NCBI GenBank assembly: GCA_964639885.1
Contig: CAZXEH010000001.1
Coordinates: 229,710 to 293,709, forward strand
Source of the DNA: JAGNLA01 sp964639885
GTDB taxonomy: Bacteria > Caldisericota > Caldisericia > JAAYUI01
Length of the DNA stretch: 64,000 bases
Direction: 5' to 3'
The notes beneath the pieces were generated by a model, which saw nothing but the letters and a program-made list of their open reading frames with translations, was not told the origin of the DNA and searched no databases. Of this stretch, positions 33,884 through 42,052 are shown in pieces. Position 1 is the first letter of the stretch, and each line of letters starts with the position of its first letter. A program made the translations under genes and the position numbers.

Positions 33884-34348
33884 ATGGAACCAAAAATTGT
33901 CGAATTAGGTGCATTTACAGTCGTCGGCCTCAGGTATTTCGGTGAGAATAAAAATCAGGAAGTAGCACAACTCTGGGGCGAATTCAATGGAAAGTATAAC
34001 ATGGTCAACCACAGAAAAGCTGACTCGCCATTCATTGGTCTGTGCATCATGGAGCCGTGTACAAGCGACAAGTTTGAGTTTGAATACGTTTCGGGATTGA
34101 TGGTTGATTCAACTGCCGATATGAATCCATCTTTTGTTTCCAGAGATGTCCCTGCAAGTAAGTATGCAGTGTTCACACATAAAGGACCTTTGACCACTTT
34201 GATGGGCACTTATCAGTACATCTTTGGAGACTGGGCGAGCAAAACCGAGTACAAGGTTGACGAACATCTCAACTTCGAGTGGTATGACGACCGCTTCAAG
34301 GACAACGACCCGACATCGGAATTTGATATCTACGTCCCAATAAAGTAA
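33884..34348 (+). CDS. GyrI-like / AraC effector-binding domain protein
   Basis: The 154-residue protein has the SHS2 double repeat of GyrI-like proteins: 'VVGLRYFGENKNQEVAQLW' at the start, 'YAVFTHKGPLTTLMGTYQYI' in the second half, and the final 'FDIYVPIK'. These domains bind small molecules; with no DNA-binding part it is a stand-alone binder. AAAGGAG precedes the ATG. Confidence 0.87.
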   Translation: MEPKIVELGAFTVVGLRYFGENKNQEVAQLWGEFNGKYNMVNHRKADSPFIGLCIMEPCTSDKFEFEYVSGLMVDSTADMNPSFVSRDVPASKYAVFTHKGPLTTLMGTYQYIFGDWASKTEYKVDEHLNFEWYDDRFKDNDPTSEFDIYVPIK

Positions 34349-34362
34349 GGATCGGATTATGT

Positions 34363-34396
34363 AAATCCCGGGTTTTTCAAAGCCCGGGATTTTTTG
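34363..34396. terminator. Bidirectional terminator
   Basis: AAATCCCGGG (34363-34372) and CCCGGGATTT (34383-34392) form a perfect 10-bp stem followed by T residues on the plus strand. It covers the stop codon of the convergent Dph6-like gene. Confidence 0.85.
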
Positions 34397-35063
34397 TTTC
34401 CATCAGCCAGTTCCCTATATCCAAATGCCAATGAGTCCAGAATCCGTTTACAAGGATTTTTTCTGATTCAGTTACTTTTATTTTTTTTGAAAAGATGGGA
34501 CTATCAACCACAAGTGTGTGGTATTCTCCGTGCTCACCACAAGGACAAGCTCCCTGGGATTTAAGCCATGGGGCATGATCAGATGTGAGTCCTGATCCTA
34601 CAAAGTCACTCCCGAGTTTTTCAAGGCAGCTGACAACTATTGCCTTGATCCCAGTTTCGTCCATCTCCCTGAGCAAATCCTCAGGGTCTGAACCCCACAA
34701 TGGCAGGAACGCCTGCATGCTCTCAAGTTTGCAAACCCGTTCGACCCAGTCCTTGTGTTCATCCAGGTAGATGTCGCCAAACACCACACCTTCACAACCT
34801 TTCACCTTCAACTCCCTTAGGGCTTCCCTGAACTTTGCCTCGTAATCCTTCATGTCCTCTGGCATGTTCTTTTGCATCAATTGGATGGACATTGATTTCC
34901 CCTGGTCTTTAACAATGTCAATTGGAACCCCGTGAAAGCAGCATCTGCCAGTACTCTCGGAAACGAAATTCATCAGAATGCTTACGTCAAGGCCAAGTTT
35001 TATTGCCCTGTGCAGCGCCAGTGATGAATCTTTGCCACCACTCCATGAGCAGCCAACGTTCAT
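34377..35063 (-). CDS. Dph6-like ATP-pyrophosphatase (diphthine-ammonia ligase family)
   Basis: The 228-residue protein has the PP-loop 'SWSGGKDSSLALH' at residues 6-18 and the family motif 'EGVVFGDIYLDEHKDWVERVC' in its middle (about residue 94-114). 'CPCGEHGEYHT' near the C-terminus completes the set. Archaeal and eukaryotic members make diphthamide; bacteria lack that pathway, so the substrate is unknown. GGAGG precedes the ATG. Confidence 0.85.
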   Translation of the reverse strand: MNVGCSWSGGKDSSLALHRAIKLGLDVSILMNFVSESTGRCCFHGVPIDIVKDQGKSMSIQLMQKNMPEDMKDYEAKFREALRELKVKGCEGVVFGDIYLDEHKDWVERVCKLESMQAFLPLWGSDPEDLLREMDETGIKAIVVSCLEKLGSDFVGSGLTSDHAPWLKSQGACPCGEHGEYHTLVVDSPIFSKKIKVTESEKILVNGFWTHWHLDIGNWLMETKNPGL

Positions 35064-35177
35064 ATGCCACCTCCAGATGCTTTTTAATTTAGCATAACGA
35101 TACCTGTAAAAATGAAATCAAATCCCGAGGTGAGCCAAGATTGACGAAAAAATTAACCTGAAAGCAGAAACACGCCA

Positions 35178-35232
35178 TTGACAAAAATTGTTAAATCAGG
35201 TAAATTTTTCAACAAATACCCCTTAGGGGTAT
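35178..35232 (+). promoter_or_regulatory. Promoter with CsoR/CstR-type operator for the sulfur relay operon
   Basis: TTGACA (35178-35183) and TAAATT (35201-35206) are spaced 17 bp. The perfect inverted repeat ATACCCC-TTA-GGGGTAT (35216-35232) sits at about +4 to +20. Its arms match the ATACCC/GGGTAT half-sites of CsoR and CstR operators. Binding there would block transcription. It points to the CstR-like protein at 28435 as the regulator. Confidence 0.72.
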
Positions 35233-35247
35233 ATCAAGGAGGCAACA

Positions 35248-35727
35248 ATGGCTGACAAAACGACAATCGTTGTGTTCTCGGGCGAATTCGACAAAGCTCT
35301 TGCAGCGTTTACAATCGCAACCGGTGCTGCGGCTTCAGGTATGGACGTGACGCTGTTCTTCACATTCTGGGGGCTCAACGTTATCAAGAAAAACAAAGGT
35401 CCGATAAAAGGCGCAAAAAACTGGATGCAGAAGATGATGGGCATGATGAATCGTGGTGGATCAATGAGACTGCCACTTTCAAAGTTCAACATGGGCGGCA
35501 TGGGTAAGGTGATGATGAAGAAGATCATGAAGGGACAAAACGTTCAGATGCTTGAAGAGATGATGGCCGATGCCGTTGATCTTGGCGTAAAGATGATTGC
35601 GTGTAAAATGAGCATGGATGTTATGGGTGTGGGCAAGGACGACCTGATTCCGGAAGTGTCGGAAGTTGTCGGAGTGGCCACATACATCAACGAAGCAAAG
35701 AACTCAAAGGTTAACCTTTTCATCTAA
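35248..35727 (+). CDS. DsrE2-like sulfur carrier protein
   Basis: The 159-residue protein of the DsrE/F/H superfamily has 'VFSGEFDKALAAFTIATGAAASG' (split at residues 9-31) and the conserved Cys in 'MIACKMSMDVMG', the persulfide site of DsrE2. A Met-rich central insert (MQKMMGMM.., MMKKIMKG) is typical of DsrE2 as well. The perfect AAGGAGG site fixes the start. It heads the operon with tusA and dsrEFH. Confidence 0.87.
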   Translation: MADKTTIVVFSGEFDKALAAFTIATGAAASGMDVTLFFTFWGLNVIKKNKGPIKGAKNWMQKMMGMMNRGGSMRLPLSKFNMGGMGKVMMKKIMKGQNVQMLEEMMADAVDLGVKMIACKMSMDVMGVGKDDLIPEVSEVVGVATYINEAKNSKVNLFI

Positions 35728-35736
35728 GGAGGACAA

Positions 35737-35967
35737 ATGAAATTCGATTTCGAACTTGATACTCTTGGAATGCAGTGCCCGGTGCCGATTGTCAAAACCG
35801 CAAAGAAGATGAAGGAGCTTACTCCCGGACAGGTTCTCAGGATTGTTTCCGACGATGACGGCTTCAAGGCTGACATAGTTGCATGGTGTGAATCAACTGG
35901 CAATGAGTTCCTTGGTCTTGAAGAAGAGTCAGGGAAAATCATTGGCTACGTCAAAAAGGTGGGCTGA
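35737..35967 (+). CDS. tusA: TusA-like sulfurtransferase
   Basis: The 76-residue protein has the CPxP motif in 'LGMQCPVPIVKTAKKM', whose Cys carries persulfide sulfur. It should take sulfur from IscS or from a rhodanese and hand it to DsrE-type proteins. It lies 9 bp after dsrE2, and its stop overlaps the next start (TGATG). Confidence 0.92.
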   Translation: MKFDFELDTLGMQCPVPIVKTAKKMKELTPGQVLRIVSDDDGFKADIVAWCESTGNEFLGLEEESGKIIGYVKKVG

Positions 35968-36317
35968 TGCGTTTAGGTTTCATCGTTACAACAGCGCCGT
36001 ACACCTTCCAGAACATGGACACGGCGATAAGCCTTATGGAAGCAGCTCTTGACAAGGGCCACACTTGTGATGTCTTCCTCTACATGGACGGAGTCATAGC
36101 CACTTCGAACAACATCAAGCCAGGTCAGGACAGGTCGATCCCTGAAAAGATGACAAAGCTGATGGAGCGTGGTGTGAGATTCACTCCATGCGGTGTTTGC
36201 TGCAATTATCGCGGTGTGAAGCAGGCTGATTCGATTCCAGGCATTAAGCAGGCCGGCATCGCAGCACTTGGTCGTCTCATCAACGAGTGCGACAGAATAC
36301 TGGCGCTGGGGTTCTAA
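35967..36317 (+). CDS. DsrE/TusD-like subunit
   Basis: The 116-residue protein has the DsrE-type active Cys region 'TPCGVCCNYRG' (three Cys) and 'AISLMEAALDKGH' in the first helix. With the next two genes it forms the alpha2beta2gamma2 TusBCD/DsrEFH sulfur relay complex. Confidence 0.88.
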   Translation: MRLGFIVTTAPYTFQNMDTAISLMEAALDKGHTCDVFLYMDGVIATSNNIKPGQDRSIPEKMTKLMERGVRFTPCGVCCNYRGVKQADSIPGIKQAGIAALGRLINECDRILALGF

Positions 36318-36321
36318 AGAC

Positions 36322-36678
36322 ATGGCAAAGAAAGCTACAATAGTTGTCACGAAACCACCCTACGGTTCAGCGATCATGGCTGAAGCGTTCAGGGCTGCAA
36401 TGGGCATCCCGTCAACGAACATCGAGACAAACGTTGTTCTCGAAGGCGATGGGGTGTATGCCCTTTTAAAATCAGCAAAACCCAAGGAAGGCCTTGATTT
36501 TGGCCACATGGGTGAAGCGTTCATGATGTATGATGAATACGGATTCACGCTATATGTTCACAAAGCATCGGTTGAAGCAAGAGGAATGAAGTGTGAAGAT
36601 CTTATGCACTGCGAGCCCATCGACGATGCAGGTTTGGAAGCGATGCTGCGTGACAGCGACGCGATCCTGAGGTTCTGA
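36322..36678 (+). CDS. DsrF/TusC-like subunit
   Basis: 118 residues from the ATG at 36322. An upstream in-frame start at 36268 would overlap the previous gene by 50 bp and is less likely. 'KPPYGSAIMAEAFRAAMG' resembles TusC 'PPHG..xGREGLDA'. It lies between DsrE-like and DsrH-like genes, which supports the assignment. Confidence 0.85.
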   Translation: MAKKATIVVTKPPYGSAIMAEAFRAAMGIPSTNIETNVVLEGDGVYALLKSAKPKEGLDFGHMGEAFMMYDEYGFTLYVHKASVEARGMKCEDLMHCEPIDDAGLEAMLRDSDAILRF

Positions 36679-36679
36679 T

Positions 36680-36982
36680 ATGGCAAAGAAAATATTTGTG
36701 ATGCTGACAAAAACCCCTTTTGGCAATGACGAGGACAAAGTCAGGCTTGGAAGGGCGATAAAAGATGATGTGGTCGTATTCTCGCAGGATTCAATCCTTG
36801 GCTTTTCAAACAACGAATCTGAAATCTCAAAACTCGTAAGAGCAAAGCTTTCCGAAGGCGTAAGGATTTATGCCTCAGAGCCCGATTGTGTGGCAAGAGG
36901 CGTAATGCCCATTGATGGTGTTAAGCTGGTTGGCTACCCTGAGCAGGTTGATCTGCTGTGTGAATGTGATCTGAGCTACTGA
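36680..36982 (+). CDS. DsrH/TusB-like subunit
   Basis: The 100-residue protein has its single conserved Cys in 'ASEPDCVARGV', matching the TusB/DsrH position. One base separates it from the previous stop. Last gene of the operon; a bidirectional terminator follows. Confidence 0.85.
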   Translation: MAKKIFVMLTKTPFGNDEDKVRLGRAIKDDVVVFSQDSILGFSNNESEISKLVRAKLSEGVRIYASEPDCVARGVMPIDGVKLVGYPEQVDLLCECDLSY

Positions 36983-37000
36983 TCTTCTGATATTAATTGA

Positions 37001-37030
37001 AAAGCCCGACATGATGTCGGGCTTTTTGTT
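37001..37030. terminator. Bidirectional terminator between the sulfur operon and nadC
   Basis: AAAGCCCGACAT (37001-37012) and ATGTCGGGCTTT (37014-37025) form a perfect stem, followed by TTGTTTT. It can also end the convergent nad transcript. Confidence 0.88.
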
Positions 37031-37033
37031 TTC

Positions 37034-37861
37034 TTAAAATTCCAGAGAGAAGTTGGCGTAAGGGGCGGAATGTGTGATTGAACCCATAGAGATTACGTCC
37101 ACTCCAGCCTCTGCATACTCTCTGCAGTTATCGATGGTGATCCCGCCTGATGCTTCGGTGTATACGTCGTCTGGTAACTGGTCAACAATGTCGGCGATCA
37201 TCGACGGCGACATGTTGTCAAGCATGATTATGTCAGCTCCAGCCTGAGCCGCTTCCATTGCCCCACTGGCATTGGTCACTTCACATTCTATTTTCATGGT
37301 GTGCGAGATTCCGGCAGATGCAAGATTTATCGCCTCTGTTATAGATCCGGCAGCTTTTATGTGATTGTCTTTTATGAGTACAAGAGAACTTAGGTCAAAC
37401 CTATGGTTCATCCCACCGCCAACCTTCATGGCGTGCTTTTCAATCATGCGAAGGAGAGGCAGCGTTTTTCTGGTGTCAGTCACCACGCAGTCAGTACCTT
37501 CGAGCTTTTCCATCACTTTTGCCGTTGCAGTTGCAATGCCCGACATGTGGCAGAAGAAATTGAGGGCTGTCCGCTCAGCCGAGAGGATGGCTCTGGTTCT
37601 GCCTTGAATGTATGCCACAACATCTCCGGGGGCAACAACCGAACCTTCCAGCTTTCTGACATCAATCTCAGTTTTTGCGTCAAGTCTTTTGAAGCACATG
37701 GCAAAGGGTTGGATTCCACACACGACAGCGTTTGTTTTGGCAACAAGTGCAGCCCTTGTGACCGATTGTGCAGAAATGCACAGTTCTGAAGTGATGTCGC
37801 CCCAAGCTATGTCTTCCTGCAATGCTGACTCAACCAGTTTTTTCAGCCTCACTTTGTCCAT
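37034..37861 (-). CDS. nadC: Nicotinate-nucleotide pyrophosphorylase
   Basis: NadC turns quinolinate and PRPP into nicotinate mononucleotide. The 275-residue protein has 'TDTRKTLPLLRMIEKHAMKVGG' (PRPP and quinolinate contacts, about residues 130-151) and 'IMLDNMSP'. ATG at 37861 follows AAGGAGAAG; a GTG at 37867 is less likely. It overlaps nadB by 13 bp. Confidence 0.95.
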   Translation of the reverse strand: MDKVRLKKLVESALQEDIAWGDITSELCISAQSVTRAALVAKTNAVVCGIQPFAMCFKRLDAKTEIDVRKLEGSVVAPGDVVAYIQGRTRAILSAERTALNFFCHMSGIATATAKVMEKLEGTDCVVTDTRKTLPLLRMIEKHAMKVGGGMNHRFDLSSLVLIKDNHIKAAGSITEAINLASAGISHTMKIECEVTNASGAMEAAQAGADIIMLDNMSPSMIADIVDQLPDDVYTEASGGITIDNCREYAEAGVDVISMGSITHSAPYANFSLEF

Positions 37862-39483
37862 GACCACTTCTCCTTGTCGTGCAAACCTTCGGTTAATACA
37901 ACAGAATCACCATCTTTTCCGGACTTTATGTGCACTCTTTTTGTTCCAAGTTCCGGGTTGCTCTCTGTGAAATCAGACCTGCACTGTGCGCCACGGCTCT
38001 CCTTCCTTGTCTGGGCGGAAAGGGTGAGCGCCATCGAAATGCAGTGCATGTTGGCAAGCTCAATCATGCCGATAGAATGAAGCTTTGTTTCCTGCTGGCA
38101 TGGTCGTGAAAGGTTGGCCAAATGAGTTGCCATGTCGGTTCCATTCCTTATGATTCCTACATTCTTCCAGTTCTCAAGCCTCAGTTGTGTGCGGGTCATT
38201 GAAAGACATGTCTGGGCTTTGGGGTCGGGTAAGATTATGTTGCCAACTTTGTTTGCATCGGCAATCACTGATTTTGCACAGACCATGCCGGTTACAAGCC
38301 CTTCGGGGATTGAGTTCGATGCAAGCCTGTTTGCGCCGTGCATTCCGTTTGAAGCAGCCTCCCCACAGGCATATAGCCCTTTGACTGAGGTTCTGCCTTC
38401 AAGGTCGGCCTCGATACCACCCATCAGATAATGGGCGCCGGGTGAAACCGGAATCGGTTGGGTTGTAGGGTCAAAGCCAGCTTTCATGCACTTGTTGTAG
38501 ACAGTTGGGAATCTTTTTGAGAAAAAGCCGACATCAAAAATGGTTGTGTCAAGATAAACCCACTCTGAAGCAGTTTTTCTCATCTCCTCAAAGCAGGCCC
38601 TTGAAACGATGTCTCGTGGAGCAACCTCGGCCATTTCATGATATTTTGGCATGAAACGTTCGCCGTTTGAGTTGATGAGCTTGGCGCCCTCACCCCTGAC
38701 AGCCTCGGTCACAAGGAAGGGTTGGCCGGGGATTGCATAGCAGATTGTCGGGTGGAACTGCACAAATTCCATGTCGACAAGGGTTGCCCCTGCTCTCATG
38801 GCCATTGCTATGCCGTCGCCAGTGGCAACCTGGGGGTTACTGGTGTAAAAGTAGAGCTGCCCACAACCACCGGTTGCGATGATAACATTTGAGGTTGAAA
38901 AAATTACGTCTGCATCGTCAACGATTGCCGAAACTCCGGCAACGGCGCCGGTTTCATCTGTCAAAATATCGGTTGCAAAGGATTCTTCGAAGATAACGGT
39001 TGACGACATGTGCTGAATCTGGTGGCACATTGTCTGTGAAATCATTCGTCCGGTCTGGTCGCCACCAGCGTGCAGAATTCGTCTGACAGTGTGATAGGCT
39101 TCCCGACCCAGCAGGTATCTGCCTTCCTCGTCAATGTCGAACCAGATGCCCATATCCTCAAGCTCTTTGATCATTCCAGGTGTTTTGTCAATAACGAGTT
39201 GAACGGCGCTCTCCCTGCAAAGACCAGCGCCAGCGTTGATGGTGTCTTTGAGCCAGAGTTCTGGTGAATCGTTGTTGCCCATCGAAATGGCCAGGCCACC
39301 CTGAGCGTAGAAAGAATTGGAATCGACTAGCCTTTCCTTGGTGAGGAGTGCAACCTTCATGTGCTTTGCCAGTTTCAGCGCACACATCAAACCGGCAACG
39401 CCTGATCCAATAACAACGGCATCGTAGCTCCATGATTCTGAGGCCGAGGAAGGCGTGATGTGCCTTGGGATTTTAAAACTCAT
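37849..39483 (-). CDS. nadB: L-aspartate oxidase
   Basis: NadB oxidises aspartate to iminoaspartate. FAD motif 'VIGSGVAGLMCALKLA' near residue 25 and 'AYHTVRRILHAGGDQTG' in the capping region are visible. The ATG at 39483, preceded by AAAGGAT, gives 544 residues, normal length. The frame extends upstream into nadA but that part is not homologous. It overlaps nadA by 11 bp. Confidence 0.94.
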   Translation of the reverse strand: MSFKIPRHITPSSASESWSYDAVVIGSGVAGLMCALKLAKHMKVALLTKERLVDSNSFYAQGGLAISMGNNDSPELWLKDTINAGAGLCRESAVQLVIDKTPGMIKELEDMGIWFDIDEEGRYLLGREAYHTVRRILHAGGDQTGRMISQTMCHQIQHMSSTVIFEESFATDILTDETGAVAGVSAIVDDADVIFSTSNVIIATGGCGQLYFYTSNPQVATGDGIAMAMRAGATLVDMEFVQFHPTICYAIPGQPFLVTEAVRGEGAKLINSNGERFMPKYHEMAEVAPRDIVSRACFEEMRKTASEWVYLDTTIFDVGFFSKRFPTVYNKCMKAGFDPTTQPIPVSPGAHYLMGGIEADLEGRTSVKGLYACGEAASNGMHGANRLASNSIPEGLVTGMVCAKSVIADANKVGNIILPDPKAQTCLSMTRTQLRLENWKNVGIIRNGTDMATHLANLSRPCQQETKLHSIGMIELANMHCISMALTLSAQTRKESRGAQCRSDFTESNPELGTKRVHIKSGKDGDSVVLTEGLHDKEKWSWTK

Positions 39484-40375
39484 GCATCCTTTCAATCGCC
39501 CTTTTCGCCCTGTCAGCTGTAATCCGATCGACCGCAACGAGTGTTTCTTCGTTCCTGATAGAATTGGCCAGCAGCTCAGGATAGGTTTTTTTCATGTTTG
39601 GGCAGATGAGCGCTTTTGAAGCCATGAAAAACTTTGACTGAGGAAACATTTTTTCAAGTCGCTGTTTCATTCCGACTTCAGTGCCGATGATGAATTCACG
39701 TCCAGGATTGTCCTGAGCGTACTTGATCATGCCTGATGTTCCCACAACAAAATCGGCTAGCCTGCGTACTTCCGGAGTGCATTCGGGATGAACGACAAGG
39801 AGAGCGTCTGGATGGGTTTTTCTCGACTCAGTTATGTCGCTTATCGGCATGTGCCAGTGGACGTTGCAGAAACCCTTGTGAAGGTGCACTTTCTTGCCGG
39901 TTTTTTCAGCCACCCATGAGCCAAGTCCCTGGTCAGGAACGAAAATCAGTTCATCGCTTTTAATTTTTTCAGCGATCCTGACTGCGTTTGCCGACGTGCA
40001 GACAACATCCGAAAGAGCTTTGATCTCAGCGTTTGAGTTGATGTAACACATTACAGGAACACCTGGATGATCCTGTTTAAGTTTCAGCAAGTCTTCGACT
40101 TTTATTGAGTCAGCAAGGGGGCATCCGGCCTCTTTCTGGGCGATGAATATTTTCTTTGACGGAGAGAGGATCGCTGCCGTTTCTGCCATGAAGTACACAG
40201 CCGAGAACATGATCTTTTCATGTTCAGACTCTTTTGCAATCTTTGAAAGCTCAAGCGAATCCCCAACAAAATCAGCCGATTCCTGAATCGCCATCACCTG
40301 ATAGTTATGAGCCAGGAGGAGCATGTCGTGGTTGTTCAATTCCTGCCTTATCAGCTTTGTCCAGTCGGTTTCCAT
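39473..40375 (-). CDS. nadA: Quinolinate synthase A
   Basis: NadA is a 4Fe-4S enzyme that condenses iminoaspartate with dihydroxyacetone phosphate. The 300-residue length is right for the family, and 'CNVHWHMPISDI' and 'CPNMKKTYPELL' are visible with conserved Cys. The ATG at 40375 lies 8 bases after a TAAATT -10 box with TTGATT 16 bp upstream, so I infer a leaderless start. First gene of nadABC; divergent from ruvB. Confidence 0.93.
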   Translation of the reverse strand: METDWTKLIRQELNNHDMLLLAHNYQVMAIQESADFVGDSLELSKIAKESEHEKIMFSAVYFMAETAAILSPSKKIFIAQKEAGCPLADSIKVEDLLKLKQDHPGVPVMCYINSNAEIKALSDVVCTSANAVRIAEKIKSDELIFVPDQGLGSWVAEKTGKKVHLHKGFCNVHWHMPISDITESRKTHPDALLVVHPECTPEVRRLADFVVGTSGMIKYAQDNPGREFIIGTEVGMKQRLEKMFPQSKFFMASKALICPNMKKTYPELLANSIRNEETLVAVDRITADRAKRAIERMHEF

Positions 40376-40383
40376 TTGGCAAG

Positions 40384-40411
40384 AATTTATCATCAATTGC
40401 AGACAAATCAA
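40384..40411 (-). promoter_or_regulatory. Promoter of nadABC (leaderless)
   Basis: On the minus strand, TTGATT (40406-40411) and TAAATT (40384-40389) are spaced 16 bp. The -35 box is 5 bp from the -35 box of the divergent ruvB promoter. Confidence 0.6.
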
Positions 40412-40416
40412 CTGTC

Positions 40417-40444
40417 TTGATTGGAAAATGCGTGAAGTTATAAT
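40417..40444 (+). promoter_or_regulatory. Promoter of ruvB-queH (leaderless)
   Basis: TTGATT (40417-40422) and TATAAT (40439-40444) are spaced 16 bp. The ruvB GTG is 8 bases after the -10 box. Confidence 0.65.
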
Positions 40445-40452
40445 GATAATTT

Positions 40453-41487
40453 GTGGAAGAGCGTCACGTTGATCCAAATTTTACCTCTGATGATGAAGAG
40501 CTGTCGCTGAGACCGTCTAGGCTCTCGCAGTTCATCGGTCAGGAGAGGGTGAAAAAGAATCTGGCAACATTTCTCGAGGCTGCCAAAAAGAGGGACAGAA
40601 CCAAGCTTGGAAAAGGTGAAGGAATTCTTGACCATATCCTCTTTTATGGCCCGCCCGGACTTGGAAAGACAACGCTTGCCTGCATCGTGGCAAACGAGAT
40701 GAACGCCTCGATCAAGCGAACAACAGGCAAAGCCATTGAAAAAGCCGGCGATCTTGCAGCTATTCTGACCAGCCTTGCTGAAGGGGACATCCTTTTCGTC
40801 GACGAAATCCACAGGCTTAATCCGCAGATTGAAGAAACATTCTACGGCGCAATGGAAGATTTCCACTTCGACATTGTGCTTGGCAAAGGCCCATCGGCCA
40901 GAACAATAACGCTTCCACTCAACAGGTTCACTCTCGTTGGCGCAACGACAAGACTATCATTGCTTTCAAGCCCACTTCGCGACAGATTTGGAATCATTGA
41001 AAGACTTGATTTCTACACGGTTGACGACCTGGCAAAAGTGGCTGTCAGGGCTGCTCAGGCGCTCGGAATCCAGATTGACCATGACCTTGCCCAGATGATT
41101 GGAAAACGTGGCAGAGGGACACCGAGAATCGTCCTAAGACTTCTCAGACGTGCAAGGGATTTTGCCCAGGTGGTTGGATCAGCAGTCATAACAAGGCAGA
41201 TTCTGGACGACACCTTCAAAGCCCTCGAAGTGAACGAGTGGGGTCTGGACAAGATGGACAGAAGGCTGCTGATGACAATCATTGAGCGCTTCAACGGTGG
41301 GCCGGTCGGACTTGACAACATGGCTGCGATATTGGCTGAAGATCGTGATACCGTCGAAGACGTTATTGAGCCATACCTTTTCCAGGAAGGCATGATTGAC
41401 AGGACACCAAGGGGCAGAGTAATTACAGAGATCGGCTACAAGGCTGTCGGACTTAAGAAGAAGGCGGAGAGTGAGTACCTCTTCTAA
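40453..41487 (+). CDS. ruvB: Holliday junction helicase RuvB
   Basis: RuvB is the AAA+ motor of branch migration. Walker A 'GPPGLGKTT' (about 67-75), Walker B 'LFVDEIHRL', sensor 1 'VGATTR' and arginine finger 'RDRFG' are all present, plus the C-terminal winged helix. 344 residues from a leaderless GTG. ruvA and ruvC are not adjacent. It overlaps queH by 17 bp. Confidence 0.96.
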   Translation: MEERHVDPNFTSDDEELSLRPSRLSQFIGQERVKKNLATFLEAAKKRDRTKLGKGEGILDHILFYGPPGLGKTTLACIVANEMNASIKRTTGKAIEKAGDLAAILTSLAEGDILFVDEIHRLNPQIEETFYGAMEDFHFDIVLGKGPSARTITLPLNRFTLVGATTRLSLLSSPLRDRFGIIERLDFYTVDDLAKVAVRAAQALGIQIDHDLAQMIGKRGRGTPRIVLRLLRRARDFAQVVGSAVITRQILDDTFKALEVNEWGLDKMDRRLLMTIIERFNGGPVGLDNMAAILAEDRDTVEDVIEPYLFQEGMIDRTPRGRVITEIGYKAVGLKKKAESEYLF

Positions 41488-42052
41488 CATCCTTCTTCAC
41501 TGCTGCTGCGGCCCATGCTCAACTGCAACGATAGATTTTCTCCAGTCAAACAGATTTTCGGTCAAACCAATATTTTTTAATCCCAACATCAGACCGGCCG
41601 AGGAATTTGAAAAAAGGCTTGAAGCATTCAAATTCGTCTGTTCCGTGAAAAAGCTTGAACCGATAATTATTGAAGAGGATTCGTACATTCCAAAGACCGA
41701 TACTTCAAAGTGTGACCACTGTTTTTCGTTTCGACTTGAAAAGGTGAGTGAAGTTGCCAAAGAGCTGGGGTTCTCCAACTTCACAACCAGCCTTCTTATT
41801 TCACCGTACCAAAAGCATGAACTGCTGAAAAATATCGGCTTGAGTTTTGATGGTTTCAGGTACTTTGACTTCAGGCCATTGTATGACCAAAGCAGAGAAC
41901 AAGCTAAGAATCTTGGAATATACAGACAAAAATACTGTGGATGCCTTCAAAGCAAGGTTGAAGCAAAATGGCTTTTAAAGCGTTTTGAGGAAGCAAAAAG
42001 GATCAAGTCCGGGCCGACCTCTGACTGGAAACCAAACTGGGTCAGTGATTGA
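41471..42052 (+). CDS. queH: Epoxyqueuosine reductase QueH
   Basis: QueH performs the last step of queuosine synthesis in tRNA without cobalamin. The 193-residue protein has 'LLHCCCGPCST', 'KCDHCFSFRLEK' and 'RQKYCGCLQS', the Cys sets that bind a 4Fe-4S cluster and a second metal. It starts with GTG at 41471 inside ruvB and overlaps the convergent rdgB by 11 bp. Confidence 0.93.
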   Translation: MSTSSNILLHCCCGPCSTATIDFLQSNRFSVKPIFFNPNIRPAEEFEKRLEAFKFVCSVKKLEPIIIEEDSYIPKTDTSKCDHCFSFRLEKVSEVAKELGFSNFTTSLLISPYQKHELLKNIGLSFDGFRYFDFRPLYDQSREQAKNLGIYRQKYCGCLQSKVEAKWLLKRFEEAKRIKSGPTSDWKPNWVSD

